Source: Giesbergeria sp.
Lineage (GTDB): Bacteria; Pseudomonadota; Gammaproteobacteria; Burkholderiales; Burkholderiaceae_C
NCBI GenBank assembly: GCA_017987055.1
Contig: JAGNUJ010000010.1
Coordinates: 1,563-22,068, forward strand
DNA: 20,506 nt
Direction: 5' to 3'
Shown: piece by piece, positions 8,815-16,937 of the stretch
Layout: the number at the start of each line of letters is the position of its first letter
Position numbering within the stretch: position 1 is the stretch's first letter
The notes under the pieces: generated by a model
Told to the model about the DNA's origin: nothing
Database searches by the model: none
What the model saw: the letters and a program-made list of their open reading frames with translations, nothing else
Made by a program: the position numbers and the translations under genes

Positions 8815-9684
8815 ATGCTTGCTGCCCTGAAGTTTTGCTTTGCCGCGTTGATTTTGTTGGTCAACACCTTGCTGTTTTGCGGGCTGATGCTGCCGTTTGC
8901 GCTGCTCAAACTGCTGCTGCCGTTCACGCCGGTGCGCCGCCTGCTCGATCGCATCTTGGTCGGCATCTCGGCCTATTGGATTGACATCAACAGCTTTTGG
9001 CTGCGCAGCGTGAATCCGCAAAGCTGGCAAATCACCGGGCTGGATGGCCTGCGCCCGGACCACTGGTATTTGGTCACTTGCAACCACCAAAGCTGGGTCG
9101 ATATCGTCGTCATCCAGCGCGTGCTGAATCGGCGCATTCCGATGCTCAAATTCTTCTTGAAAAAAGAGCTGATCTACGTGCCCATCCTCGGGCTGGCGTG
9201 GTGGGCGCTGGACTTTCCGTTCATGCGCCGGGGCGGCGGCGGTGGCAGCGCCCGCAAAGACCTGCGCGACGCGCGCCAAGCCTGCGAAAAATTCCGCCTG
9301 CTGCCCACTTCGGTGATGAGTTTTGCCGAGGGCACGCGCTTCACCGCCGCCAAACACGCCGACCAGCAACCGCCGTACCAGCACCTGCTCAACCCCAAAG
9401 CCGGCGGCATGGGCATGGCGCTGGGCACGATGGGCGAGCTGTTTACCGGCTTGGTCGATGTGACCATCGTTTACCCCGGCAAAGTGCCCAGCTTTATGGA
9501 TGCGCTGTGCGGCCGCTTGGGCGAGGTGGTGGTGCAAGTGCGCCAGCACCCAATTGCGCCGGCGCTGCTGCAAACCAACGCCCGCCAGCGCACCGAGCTG
9601 CAAAACTGGCTCAACGCCATCTGGCAAGACAAAGACCGCGCCATCGCCCAAGTGCTGGCCGAGCGTGCAGCCAAGCAGCCTTGA
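8815..9684 (+). CDS. PlsC-type 1-acylglycerol-3-phosphate acyltransferase (YihG-like)
   Basis: This is a 289-residue membrane acyltransferase. A hydrophobic N-terminal segment spans about residues 7-36. The catalytic HX4D motif is NHQSWVD (H91, D96). The substrate-binding motif is FAEGTR (E172-R175), and LLNPKAGGMG follows at 191-200. These are the ordered motifs of glycerolipid acyltransferases that add the second acyl chain to lysophosphatidic acid or act on related lysophospholipids at the inner membrane. The C-terminal FGxNxxK-like area and length fit the YihG/LCLAT1 branch better than canonical PlsC, which is shorter. The exact acceptor is therefore not certain. A Gly run at residues 140-144 is a local oddity. 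The gene is 68 bases after hemL, with repeat copy A between them, and it converges on cobF. Confidence 0.88.
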   Translation: MLAALKFCFAALILLVNTLLFCGLMLPFALLKLLLPFTPVRRLLDRILVGISAYWIDINSFWLRSVNPQSWQITGLDGLRPDHWYLVTCNHQSWVDIVVIQRVLNRRIPMLKFFLKKELIYVPILGLAWWALDFPFMRRGGGGGSARKDLRDARQACEKFRLLPTSVMSFAEGTRFTAAKHADQQPPYQHLLNPKAGGMGMALGTMGELFTGLVDVTIVYPGKVPSFMDALCGRLGEVVVQVRQHPIAPALLQTNARQRTELQNWLNAIWQDKDRAIAQVLAERAAKQP

Positions 9685-9690
9685 GCTTCG

Positions 9691-9740
9691 TTTTTGATAG
9701 CTATCAGCGCCCGTGTTTAAAGGGCTGGGCGCTGTTTTCG
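9691..9740 (+). repeat. Interspersed element copy B, overlapping the cobF 3' end
   Basis: The stretch AGCTATCAGCGCCCG followed by TTTAAAGGGCT matches copies A, C and D. It begins with the palindrome GATAGCTATC (9696-9705). On the minus strand it encodes the last residues and the TAA stop of cobF, so the element marks the boundary of the converging plsC-like and cobF genes. Confidence 0.75.
9705..9738 (+). terminator. Probable intrinsic terminator of the acyltransferase gene
   Basis: CAGCGCCC (9705-9712) and GGGCGCTG (9727-9734) form a perfect 8-bp GC-rich stem with a 14-base loop, followed by TTTT. It lies 20 bases after the acyltransferase stop. The T run is short. In the minus direction the stem lacks a T run, so it suits the plus strand better. 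Confidence 0.55.
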
Positions 9741-10490
9741 CATTAAATACGTATCCATGATCCAGCCGTGCGCTGCGCGTGCGCTTTGGCGCTGCTGCAC
9801 GATGCGCGGCGCCACGTCAGCCAGCGCGCCGCTGACCAGCACTTGCTCTGGCATGCCCAAATAAGCGCCCCACCAAATGCTGACGCCTGCCGGCTCAAGG
9901 TGCTGAAACGAGCATTCGCCGTCCAGCATCACGGCAATGGTGTCGGCGCTGGCTGGCCAGCCGTGCTCGCGCAGTTGGCGCCCGGTGGTGATGGTGACCG
10001 GGGCGTTGATCTGGTTGAGCGGGATGGCGTGGGCGGCGGTCAGCGCTTGCAATGCGGTGATGCCGGGCACTACCGAGACTTGCAGCGCCAGCCGTAGCTT
10101 CAGTCGCTCAGCAATGCGCAGCGTGCTGTCGTACAGCGACGGGTCGCCCCAGACCAGCAAGGCCAGCTTGCCTTCATTGGGCACATGCGCGCGAATTTTG
10201 GCGTGCCAAATTTCGGCAATTGCGTCGTGCCAGCGGTTGACCGCGTCGGCGTAGTGGGTGGGGTTGGCATCCGCGCTGTCGCGCACTGGCATGTCGAAAT
10301 GCACGATGCGGGTGGCCGGGTTGGTGACGACGGCCGCGCAGAGGGCTTCGCGCAGCTCGGCCAAGTCGGCTTTGCTGTCGCCTTTGCGCGGAATCAAGAT
10401 GATGTCGGCGGCGTTCAGGGCCGCCGCGCCTTGGCGGGTCAGGTGGTCGGGGTTGCCGGTGCCGATGCCGACCAAGCTCAGGGCGATCAC
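9717..10490 (-). CDS. cobF: Precorrin-6A synthase (deacetylating) CobF
   Basis: CobF is a 257-residue S-adenosylmethionine-dependent tetrapyrrole methylase. In the aerobic pathway it methylates precorrin-5 at C1 with loss of acetate, giving precorrin-6A. The N-terminal signature is [24 protein letters not shown] follows at 34-43, and the methylase motif [12 protein letters not shown] spans 112-123. The CobF-specific KADL segment separates it from the other methylases in the cluster. It starts at ATG 10490, overlapping the cobM stop by four bases (ATGA), so translation is probably coupled. Its last few residues and stop codon fall in an interspersed element. The gene is absent from the anaerobic (cbi) pathway and so supports the aerobic route. 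Confidence 0.94.
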   Translation of the reverse strand: MIALSLVGIGTGNPDHLTRQGAAALNAADIILIPRKGDSKADLAELREALCAAVVTNPATRIVHFDMPVRDSADANPTHYADAVNRWHDAIAEIWHAKIRAHVPNEGKLALLVWGDPSLYDSTLRIAERLKLRLALQVSVVPGITALQALTAAHAIPLNQINAPVTITTGRQLREHGWPASADTIAVMLDGECSFQHLEPAGVSIWWGAYLGMPEQVLVSGALADVAPRIVQQRQSARAAHGWIMDTYLMRKQRPAL

Positions 10491-11296
10491 GGTGCCACGC
10501 CCTCGGTGGGGGTTGCTTCAGGAAAACGCGGCTGCGTGCCCACCGGCCGGTAGCGGCGGTCGTAGTCGCCGGCGTACAGGCGGCTGGTGTCGAAGTCTTC
10601 CGCGCCCAAGGTGTGGCCGACCAGAATCAGCGCGGTGCGCTCCATGCCGTCACCGATGGCCGCTTCGATGGTGGACAAGGTGGCGCGCACGATGCGCTCG
10701 TCGGGCCAACTGGCACGCCAGACCACGGCGACCGGGCAGTCAGGGCCGTAAAGCGGGTGCGGGCTTAACTCTTGAACGACGCGCGCCAAGACGTGTACCG
10801 ACAGGTGAATCGCCAGCACTGCGCCGGTGGCGGCAAAGTGCGCTAGCGATTCGCTGTCGGGCATGGCCGAGGCGCGCCCCGAAGTACGGGTCAGCACCAC
10901 CGATTGCGCCATGCCGGGCAGTGTCAGCTCTGCGCCCAGCGCGGCGGCCGCCGCCGCAAACGACGGCACGCCGGGGGTGACGGTGTAAGCAATATTGGCG
11001 GCGCGCAGGCGGCGCAGTTGCTCGCCCATCGCCGACCAAACCGACAAGTCGCCCGAATGCAGGCGGGCAACGTCGTGCCCTTGGGCGTGGGCGGCGCTGA
11101 TGGCGTTGATGATTTCGTCCAGCGACAGTGGCGCGGTGTTGACCAACTGCACGCCCGGCGGGCAGTGCGCCAGCACGCCTTCAGGCACCAGCGAGCCGGC
11201 GTACAAACACACCGGGCACGCGGCGATCAGGTCGCGCCCGCGCAGCGTCAAGAGGTCAGGAGCGCCGGGGCCAGCGCCGATAAAGTGAACGGTCAT
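10487..11296 (-). CDS. cobM: Precorrin-4 C(11)-methyltransferase CobM
   Basis: CobM is 269 residues long and transfers a methyl group from S-adenosylmethionine to C11 of precorrin-4, giving precorrin-5. The signatures are [16 protein letters not shown] at residues 5-20, [12 protein letters not shown] at 30-41 and [16 protein letters not shown] at 78-93. The HSGDxSxx segment in particular is typical of CobM/CbiF. The ATG at 11296 lies three bases after the cobE stop, and the 3' end overlaps cobF by four bases. The C-terminus carries about 20 variable residues (after YDRRYRPV) beyond the usual family end. Confidence 0.94.
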   Translation of the reverse strand: MTVHFIGAGPGAPDLLTLRGRDLIAACPVCLYAGSLVPEGVLAHCPPGVQLVNTAPLSLDEIINAISAAHAQGHDVARLHSGDLSVWSAMGEQLRRLRAANIAYTVTPGVPSFAAAAAALGAELTLPGMAQSVVLTRTSGRASAMPDSESLAHFAATGAVLAIHLSVHVLARVVQELSPHPLYGPDCPVAVVWRASWPDERIVRATLSTIEAAIGDGMERTALILVGHTLGAEDFDTSRLYAGDYDRRYRPVGTQPRFPEATPTEGVAP

Positions 11297-11299
11297 GGG

Positions 11300-11707
11300 T
11301 TAGCGAGGGTGAAATTTGTGGAGGGTGATCGAGGCTATCGCGGCGGTGGCCATTTTGTCGGCGGAGACGGCGCGCGGTGCCAGCAGGTGCGCGCCTTGCC
11401 CTGCGGCGGCAAGGGCAGAGGATTCGGCCAAGCTGCGCGCGCCGTAGCGTTCAGGGATGCGGCTGTGGGCGGCAAGTACGGCCGCCGCGCTTGATTCGGT
11501 CAGTTGCGCCAGCGGCACGGCCATCAGGGGCAAAGTCAATTCGCGCGCCAGTGCCATCAGCGCGGGGTGATTGGCTTTGTCGGCGGCTGTCGCCAGTGCC
11601 GTGATGGCAATAACGCTGCCGTTGCTGGCCATGTGTAAAGCGCTGCGCAGCGATTCCAATGTCGCGGCAGCGCGGAAACCAAAACCGGCGATGGCATTGG
11701 CCGTCAC
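11300..11707 (-). CDS. cobE: CobE / CbiG C-terminal domain protein
   Basis: This small protein of about 135 residues resembles CobE and the C-terminal part of CbiG. It opens with AIAGFGFRAAATLESLRSAL and carries a SLAESSALAAAG motif near residue 90. CobE is found in aerobic cobalamin clusters, but its exact reaction was never firmly assigned; it has been suggested to help in ring contraction or precursor handling. I chose the GTG at 11707, whose GTGA overlaps the cobL stop by four bases. Another GTG at 11722 would add five residues. Its place between cobL and cobM fits operon expression. Confidence 0.82.
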   Translation of the reverse strand: MTANAIAGFGFRAAATLESLRSALHMASNGSVIAITALATAADKANHPALMALARELTLPLMAVPLAQLTESSAAAVLAAHSRIPERYGARSLAESSALAAAGQGAHLLAPRAVSADKMATAAIASITLHKFHPR

Positions 11708-12894
11708 AGCACCACGCTCCACTGCACCACGGGTCGCGCTGGCACCCAGCCGCGCATGCGCCCCAAGGGCGCAGCGTGCGCCAGCTCAATGCGCAGCAGC
11801 TCGCCGCCGTGGCTGGCGTGCAGGGCAGCCAGCAGAGATTCGGTTTCCAGCGTGACGGCGTTGACCACTAACCGGCAGCCGGGCGCTGCGACGGCTTGCA
11901 GCACCTCGAACAGCGCCGCATTAAAGCCACCGCCAACAAAAATCGCAGCGGGTGGCGCCAGTCCTGCCAACGCATCCGGTGCCAAGCCTTCAACCACATG
12001 CAGCGATTTTTCCAAGCCAAAGCTGGCCCCATTGCAGCGGATATTGGCGACGCGCTCGGCGTGCTGCTCGATGGCGCTGGCGTATCCACCGGCCAAACAC
12101 CATTCCACGCTGATGGAGCCGGAGCCGGCGCCAACGTCCCACAGGTGCAGGCCGGGGCGCGGCGCGAGTGCGGCCAAGGTCAAGGCGCGCACCGGTGATT
12201 TAGTGATTTGCCCGTCGTGGGCAAAGTGGGTGTCCGGCAGGCCGCTGCTGCGTGGCAGTCCGCCAGCACCGGCCACTTGCACGGCGACGGCGACAGGAGC
12301 GGCCACGTCCGCAAAATCAAAACCAGCGGCCGTGGTCTGGCGCAGGCGTTCGCGCGGCCCGCCCAAGGCTTCTAAAACCCACCAATCCGAAGCACCAAAG
12401 CCGTGCTCTGTTAGCCAGCGGGCAAATTCGCCCACCGCTGGGCCATCGCGCAGGAGGCAAATCAGCCGCTGGCCGGGGTGCAGCGCGCGGCGGGTGCTGG
12501 CCAATGGCGTGGCGTGCAGGCCAAAGCAGGCGGTGTCCTCCAGCCGCCAGCCCAAGCGTGCAGCGGCCAAGCTGAAGGTGGACGGCGCGGGAAACACCTG
12601 CCACTCCGCCGGCGACAAGTGCGCCGACAAACTGCCGCCGACGCCAAACCAAAACGGGTCGCCCGAGGCCAATACCACCACCCGCTGCCCGCGCAGCGCC
12701 AGCACCGGCGCTACGTCAAACGGCACCGGCCAAGCGCGGCCACGGGTGCCGACATCCGCCAGCGCCAAGTGGCGGGGAGCACCAAAGACGATCTCGGCGG
12801 CACTCAATGCCAAGCGGCTAGCATCGCCCAACCCCGCCAACCCGTCTTCTCCCAAACCAATGATCGACAGCCAAGGCTCAGACACTTCAAACAT
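11704..12894 (-). CDS. cobL: Precorrin-6Y C5,15-methyltransferase (decarboxylating) CobL
   Basis: CobL is a 396-residue fusion of a CbiE-like and a CbiT-like domain. It methylates precorrin-6B at C5 and C15 and removes the acetate carboxyl at C12, giving precorrin-8X. Residues 8-200 form the tetrapyrrole-methylase half (LSIIGLGEDGLAGL near the start, LASGDPFWFGVG at 75-86). Residues 225-396 form a Rossmann methyltransferase with the SAM motif LWDVGAGSGSISVEW (251-265). The start is ATG 12894, preceded by a strong GGGGAGAGG about ten bases upstream. A GTG at 12936 is in frame but lacks this support. The start codon overlaps the cobK start on the other strand, so its promoter or the read-through from cobJ must pass through cobK. 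Confidence 0.95.
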   Translation of the reverse strand: MFEVSEPWLSIIGLGEDGLAGLGDASRLALSAAEIVFGAPRHLALADVGTRGRAWPVPFDVAPVLALRGQRVVVLASGDPFWFGVGGSLSAHLSPAEWQVFPAPSTFSLAAARLGWRLEDTACFGLHATPLASTRRALHPGQRLICLLRDGPAVGEFARWLTEHGFGASDWWVLEALGGPRERLRQTTAAGFDFADVAAPVAVAVQVAGAGGLPRSSGLPDTHFAHDGQITKSPVRALTLAALAPRPGLHLWDVGAGSGSISVEWCLAGGYASAIEQHAERVANIRCNGASFGLEKSLHVVEGLAPDALAGLAPPAAIFVGGGFNAALFEVLQAVAAPGCRLVVNAVTLETESLLAALHASHGGELLRIELAHAAPLGRMRGWVPARPVVQWSVVL

Positions 12895-13678
12895 GTTGCG
12901 TACCTCTCCCCGTGTTTTGTTGCTGGGTGGCACCACCGAGGCCAGCCAATTGGCGCGCGCTTTGGCTGATGCCGGCAGCGATGCGATTTTTTCTTACGCC
13001 GGCCGCACCGCTGCGCCCATCGCCCAGCCGTTGCCGACCCGCGTTGGTGGCTTTGGCGGCGTCGCTGGTTTGCGCGACTGGCTGCAAGCGCAGCGCATTA
13101 CCCACTTGGTGGACGCGACCCATCCGTTTGCCGCGCAAATGAGTAGCAATGCCGTCTATGCCTGTGCGGCGGCCGGCGTGCCGCTGTTGGCGTTTGAGCG
13201 CCCCGCTTGGCAGCCGCAAGCGGGCGACCAATGGCAATGCGTCGCCGACATCGACGGCGCCGTCGCTGCCTTGCCGTCCACGCCGGCGCGGGTGTTTTTG
13301 GCGATTGGCCGACAAAACCTGTTGTCGTTTACGCCATCCGCCCATTGCGCTGCGCACCACTACTTGCTGCGCTTGGTTGATGCCGTGCCCGATTTGCCCT
13401 TGCCCGATGCTCAGGTGGTGATTGCCCGGGGCCCGTTCACGGTGGAGGGTGACCGCGCGTTGTTGCTGCAGCACCGCATTACCCATCTGCTGGCCAAAAA
13501 TGCCGGTGGCAGTGGCGCAGCCGCCAAGCTCGAAGCCGCCCGGATGCTGAATTTGCCGGTGATTTTGATCAACCGCCCCGCAGTGCCGCCGCGCCGCACC
13601 GCCGCCACGGTAGAACAGGTGATGGCTTGGCTGGGCAGTCATCACAGTGCAGCGGACAGCACCGAACGCGGCGTGTAA
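12893..13678 (+). CDS. cobK: Precorrin-6A reductase CobK
   Basis: CobK (261 residues) reduces precorrin-6A to precorrin-6B with NADPH. It carries VLLLGGTTEASQLARAL at 8-24, LVDATHPFAAQMSSNA at 72-87, ARGPFTVEGD at 178-187 and LLAKNAGGSGAAAKLEAAR at 199-217, all family blocks. The usual Ser of the KNSGG block is Ala here. It is the only cob gene on the plus strand. Its ATG at 12893 shares the tetranucleotide CATG with the cobL start, and its 3' end overlaps the convergent cobJ by 37 bases. No good ribosome site precedes it, and the frame stays open far upstream across cobL without family features. Expression therefore needs a promoter inside the antisense of cobL. Confidence 0.94.
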   Translation: MLRTSPRVLLLGGTTEASQLARALADAGSDAIFSYAGRTAAPIAQPLPTRVGGFGGVAGLRDWLQAQRITHLVDATHPFAAQMSSNAVYACAAAGVPLLAFERPAWQPQAGDQWQCVADIDGAVAALPSTPARVFLAIGRQNLLSFTPSAHCAAHHYLLRLVDAVPDLPLPDAQVVIARGPFTVEGDRALLLQHRITHLLAKNAGGSGAAAKLEAARMLNLPVILINRPAVPPRRTAATVEQVMAWLGSHHSAADSTERGV

Positions 13679-14397
13679 ACAAAGCGCCCTACCCGCCGGG
13701 TGGCCGCGTTGCCGACAATCACCACCGTGCGCATATCGGCCATTGCTGGCGTGGCATCGCGCAGCGCCACGGTGTGGATGGCTTCTTCGGGCGTTGAGAC
13801 GGCGCGGGCAAAAATAACCAGACGCTCTGGTTCGCACTCTTGGCGCAGCACTTCCAAAATGCGGCCAAAGGTGGCGGGGCGACTGCTAGAGCGCGGGTTG
13901 TAAAACGCCAGCGCAAAGTCGGCCGCCGCCGCAGCGCGCACGCGCGCTTCAATCAACGCGGCGGGTTTCAGGTTGTCGCTCAGATTGATGGCGCAAAAAT
14001 CGTGGCCTAGCGGCGCGCCGGCCTTGGCCGCCGCCGCCAGCATGGCGGTGATGCCGGGCAGCACGCGAATATCCAGTGCTTGCCAAGCCGGTTCGCCTTC
14101 CAAGGCTTCAAACACCGCCGCTGCCATCGCAAACACGCCCGGGTCGCCAGACGACACCACCACCACTTTGCGACCCACCGCCGCCATAGACAGAGCAGCG
14201 CGGGCGCGGTCTAACTCGACCCGGTTGTCAGACGGGTGCAGCGTCAGCCCCTCGCGCGGCGCAATGCGGGCGACGTAGGGGATGTAGCCGACCACGTCGG
14301 TGGCCTCGGCCAGCGCAGCGCTGACTTCGGGCGTGACCAAGTGCTCGTCTCCGGGACCCAAGCCGGCAATGCACAGCCAACCGCTTATTTCATTCAT
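13642..14397 (-). CDS. cobJ: Precorrin-3B C(17)-methyltransferase CobJ
   Basis: CobJ (251 residues) methylates precorrin-3B at C17 and drives ring contraction to precorrin-4. Signatures are IAGLGPGDEHLVTPEV at 10-25, VVGYIPYV at 35-42, VVSSGDPGVFAMA at 80-92, a proline-glycine methylase block VLPGITAM, and AFYNPRSSSRP, a CobJ/CbiH hallmark. The start at ATG 14397 overlaps the cobI stop by four bases (ATGA). A second ATG follows four bases downstream, out of frame. The last 12 codons overlap the end of cobK on the other strand. Confidence 0.95.
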   Translation of the reverse strand: MNEISGWLCIAGLGPGDEHLVTPEVSAALAEATDVVGYIPYVARIAPREGLTLHPSDNRVELDRARAALSMAAVGRKVVVVSSGDPGVFAMAAAVFEALEGEPAWQALDIRVLPGITAMLAAAAKAGAPLGHDFCAINLSDNLKPAALIEARVRAAAAADFALAFYNPRSSSRPATFGRILEVLRQECEPERLVIFARAVSTPEEAIHTVALRDATPAMADMRTVVIVGNAATRRVGRFVYTPRSVLSAAL

Positions 14398-15125
14398 TCC
14401 AGCACCTCGGGGCGGCGGCCTTGGCCGTGGACCAGCACGATGGCGAAGTACGGGCAGTCAGCGCCATCAACCTCGGCCAGCGGCACCACCCGCTGCGTGG
14501 GCATGGTGCCGCGCTCGACCAGCCACGCGCTGTCCAAGCGGCCAGCGGTCTCCAGCGCGCGGCGCACTTTAGCCAGATTGCGGCCGGTTTTCATAATGAC
14601 CAGCGCGTCGGCCGATTGCATGTGGCGCACCAAATCGGCCTCAGGCAGGGTGCCCATCAGCACGCTCAGCACGTCGTCACCCCAAGTGATCGGGGTGCCG
14701 GTGCTCCACCAGCAACCGACCATCCCCGGAATGCCGGGAATCACCTCCAGCGCCGCGCGCCCTTGCAGGCGGGTGTAGAGGTGCATGAACGAGCCATAGA
14801 AAAACGGATCGCCCTCGCACAGCACCAGCACGTCGTCGGCTTGCGCCAAGGTGGCCAGTTGCTGCGCCCAGTCGTCGTAAAACGCGGCCAAGCAAGCGAT
14901 GTATTCGGGGCTGTCAAACGGCAGCTCGGTGGTGACGGGGTACTCCATCGCGTACTCGGTCACGCCGGGCTGCAACATGCCTTCGACAATGCGGCGCGCC
15001 TGTCCGGGCCGGCCTTTTTTGCGGAAATAAGCCACGTGGCGGGCGCTGCGAATCGCGCGGTCCGAGCGCACGCTCATCAAATCAGGATCGCCGGGGCCTA
15101 GCCCAGCGCACAGAACGCGGCCCAT
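14394..15125 (-). CDS. cobI: Precorrin-2 C(20)-methyltransferase CobI
   Basis: CobI (243 residues) makes precorrin-3A from precorrin-2, the first dedicated corrin step in this cluster. It shows VLCAGLGPGDPDLMSVRSD at 4-22, AYFRKKGRPGQAR at 32-44, LVLCEGDPFFYGSFMH at 100-115 and a VIPGIPGM block. The start ATG at 15125 overlaps the cobH stop by one base (TAATG) and is preceded by a strong GGAGGG, five to ten bases away. The frame is open further upstream, but only as shadow of cobH. Its precorrin-2 substrate would come from a CobA/CysG-type enzyme, not encoded here. Confidence 0.95.
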   Translation of the reverse strand: MGRVLCAGLGPGDPDLMSVRSDRAIRSARHVAYFRKKGRPGQARRIVEGMLQPGVTEYAMEYPVTTELPFDSPEYIACLAAFYDDWAQQLATLAQADDVLVLCEGDPFFYGSFMHLYTRLQGRAALEVIPGIPGMVGCWWSTGTPITWGDDVLSVLMGTLPEADLVRHMQSADALVIMKTGRNLAKVRRALETAGRLDSAWLVERGTMPTQRVVPLAEVDGADCPYFAIVLVHGQGRRPEVLE

Positions 15126-15757
15126 TAAATTTCCCTCCGGCAGGCCAGCGCGTTGACCGCCGCCACGGTGATGGCCGAGCCGCCCAGCCTGCCTTGCACC
15201 ACCATCGACGGCACCGGGGGTGCAGCCATCAGCGCAGCTTTGGATTCGGCCGCGCCGACAAAGCCCACCGGGCAGCCAATGATGGCCGCCGGACGCGGGC
15301 AGGCGGGGTCTTGCAGCATGTTCAGCAGGTGAAACAGCGCGGTGGGCGCATTGCCAATCGCCACCACGGCACCGGCCAAATGTGGGCGCCACAGCTCCAG
15401 CGCCGCCGCGCTGCGGGTGGTGGACAGGGCTTGCGCCAGCCCGCGCACTTCGGGGTCGTTCAGCGTGCAAATCACCGCATTGTCGGCCGGCAAACGGCTG
15501 CGGGTGATGCCTTCGCTGACCATGCGCACGTCGCACAGAATCGGTGCGCCGGCCTCTAGCGCCGCGCGCGCCGCCTCGGCCATGCCGGGGGTGAACTGGA
15601 TATGGGCTTCTAGCCCGACCATGCCAACGGCATGGACCATGCGCACGGCGGCCAGTTCTTCAATGGGGGTAAAGCGCGCCAAGTCAGCCTCGGCGCGGAT
15701 GATGGCAAACGACTGGCGGTAAATCGCCGTGCCATCGGATTCAAATTGGTGTCGCAT
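15125..15757 (-). CDS. cobH: Precorrin-8X methylmutase CobH
   Basis: CobH (210 residues) moves the methyl group from C11 to C12 of precorrin-8X to yield hydrogenobyrinic acid, the end product of this cluster. The block GTAIYRQSFAIIRAEADLARF at 9-29 and the catalytic histidine H42 in RMVHAVGMV are present, and IGNAPTALFHLL and GCPVGFVGAAESK follow. The ATG at 15757 gives the length and N-terminus expected of Pseudomonas-type CobH. A TTG at 15793 would extend it 12 residues into cobG. The chosen start lies 17 bases inside the end of cobG, which suggests coupling, and no Shine-Dalgarno is evident. Confidence 0.95.
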   Translation of the reverse strand: MRHQFESDGTAIYRQSFAIIRAEADLARFTPIEELAAVRMVHAVGMVGLEAHIQFTPGMAEAARAALEAGAPILCDVRMVSEGITRSRLPADNAVICTLNDPEVRGLAQALSTTRSAAALELWRPHLAGAVVAIGNAPTALFHLLNMLQDPACPRPAAIIGCPVGFVGAAESKAALMAAPPVPSMVVQGRLGGSAITVAAVNALACRREI

Positions 15758-16925
15758 GCAAAAGTCGTTGTAGTTCTGTGGCCACGGTGTCAACGGATAA
15801 GGCGCGGCGCTCGGGCGAGGATGCTGCGCTGCCGTAGCGGATCAGGTCGATGCCATCGTGGGTGCCGACCAGCGTCAGTGCCGCTTTGGGGTGCGCGCAG
15901 CCCTTGGTGCAGCCGGACACGTGGAGAAGGCCCGCGGCAGGAATGCAAGGTGCCAGCGTCCGCGCTACGGTGCGTGTATCCATGACGGCGTGCTGGCACT
16001 GGGGCGCACCGCTGCAAGCGACGACGCGCAACAGCGGGTCATCGGCGCGGGTGATCAGACTGGGTAGGGGGGGAATCTGCGCTGCGCCTTCTATTAACAA
16101 TATGCGCCACGGCGTGATGCGTAGCGCACCGGTGCCGGCACATTGCGCCAGCGCGGACAAGGTCTGCGCCGATAGCTGGCCAAAGGCGATGCCGACCAGC
16201 CAGCCGTGGGCACTCTGGCCGATCTGCCATTGCGGCGTAGCAGTAAGCGGCGGTAAAGGTGTCTGAAAAGCTTCTGGTAGCGCGGTATTTCCTGCCAGCG
16301 CCGCCATCCGGCCGCTGCGAGGGTGGGCGGCGTACCAGCGCGCCAACACCAGCGCCGTCGGCACCGCTTCGTCAGCGGTGACCAGCGCACCGGTCGAAAA
16401 ACCATCGGCACGAACCCACAGCCCGTTGGCGCGGCGCTCAATGCGGATATCGGCAGAGGTGTCTTGCAGCACCGGCTGCTCGCCTGTGTCCAAGGCAAAG
16501 CCGAATTTGGTCGGCAAGGCGGGCGCGTCGGGCTGCGATAAGGCCTCTGCCAGAGCGCCAGCGATGTCCAACGTGCCATCGCCGCTGAGCCAAAAAGGGG
16601 TGACGACGATGTTGCGCCGCGCTTCGGCTTGCGCGCTAGCGTCCACCAGCGCCAAAGCGCGCAGGCCGTCGATGAGTTCTGCGTGGCTGTCTTGCTGCAC
16701 GCCGCGCAGCTGCAGATTGGCGCGGCTGGTGACATCGATCAGCCCATTGCCTAAGCGTGTTGCCAACTGGGCGATGCCTGCGGCTTGGGCAGCGCTTAGG
16801 CGGCCCGCGGGCGGGCGGATACGCACCACCCAACCGTCGCCCGACAGCATCGGGCGCAGCGCACCGGGACACCAGCCTTTGACGGAGGGTGGCTTGGCGC
16901 TGAACGCGGATGGAAGCATCGGCAC
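15741..16925 (-). CDS. cobG: Precorrin-3B synthase CobG
   Basis: CobG (394 residues from GTG 16925, or 392 from ATG 16919) is an Fe-S monooxygenase of the nitrite/sulfite reductase fold. It hydroxylates precorrin-3A at C20 with molecular oxygen and forms the lactone of precorrin-3B. WCPGALRPMLSGDGWVVRIRP at 18-38 is typical of the family N-terminus. The 4Fe-4S ligands C304 and C310 (CSGAPQC) and C339 and C343 (CTKGC) are all present. This gene is the best single marker of the aerobic B12 pathway. It follows suhB by 12-18 bases with no separate promoter visible, so it may be co-transcribed with suhB. Neither start has a clear ribosome site. Confidence 0.94.
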   Translation of the reverse strand: MPMLPSAFSAKPPSVKGWCPGALRPMLSGDGWVVRIRPPAGRLSAAQAAGIAQLATRLGNGLIDVTSRANLQLRGVQQDSHAELIDGLRALALVDASAQAEARRNIVVTPFWLSGDGTLDIAGALAEALSQPDAPALPTKFGFALDTGEQPVLQDTSADIRIERRANGLWVRADGFSTGALVTADEAVPTALVLARWYAAHPRSGRMAALAGNTALPEAFQTPLPPLTATPQWQIGQSAHGWLVGIAFGQLSAQTLSALAQCAGTGALRITPWRILLIEGAAQIPPLPSLITRADDPLLRVVACSGAPQCQHAVMDTRTVARTLAPCIPAAGLLHVSGCTKGCAHPKAALTLVGTHDGIDLIRYGSAASSPERRALSVDTVATELQRLLHATPI

Positions 16926-16937
16926 GGCGGCGGCTGT

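Noticed and set aside
8797..9651. 284-codon minus-strand frame opposite the acyltransferase gene
   Set aside because: Composition typical of antisense shadow. The plus-strand protein has HX4D and EGTR motifs in order.
11756..13678. A 640-codon plus-strand frame that contains cobK
   Set aside because: Only the part from 12893 has CobK features. The upstream half is antisense to cobL, whose own frame is clearly conserved. It is an open upstream extension, not a fusion protein.
12887..13837. 316-codon minus-strand frame opposite cobK
   Set aside because: A continuous cobJ-cobL direction gene here was considered because it would restore co-direction. Its sequence has no cob family motif, whereas the plus-strand frame has all CobK motifs.
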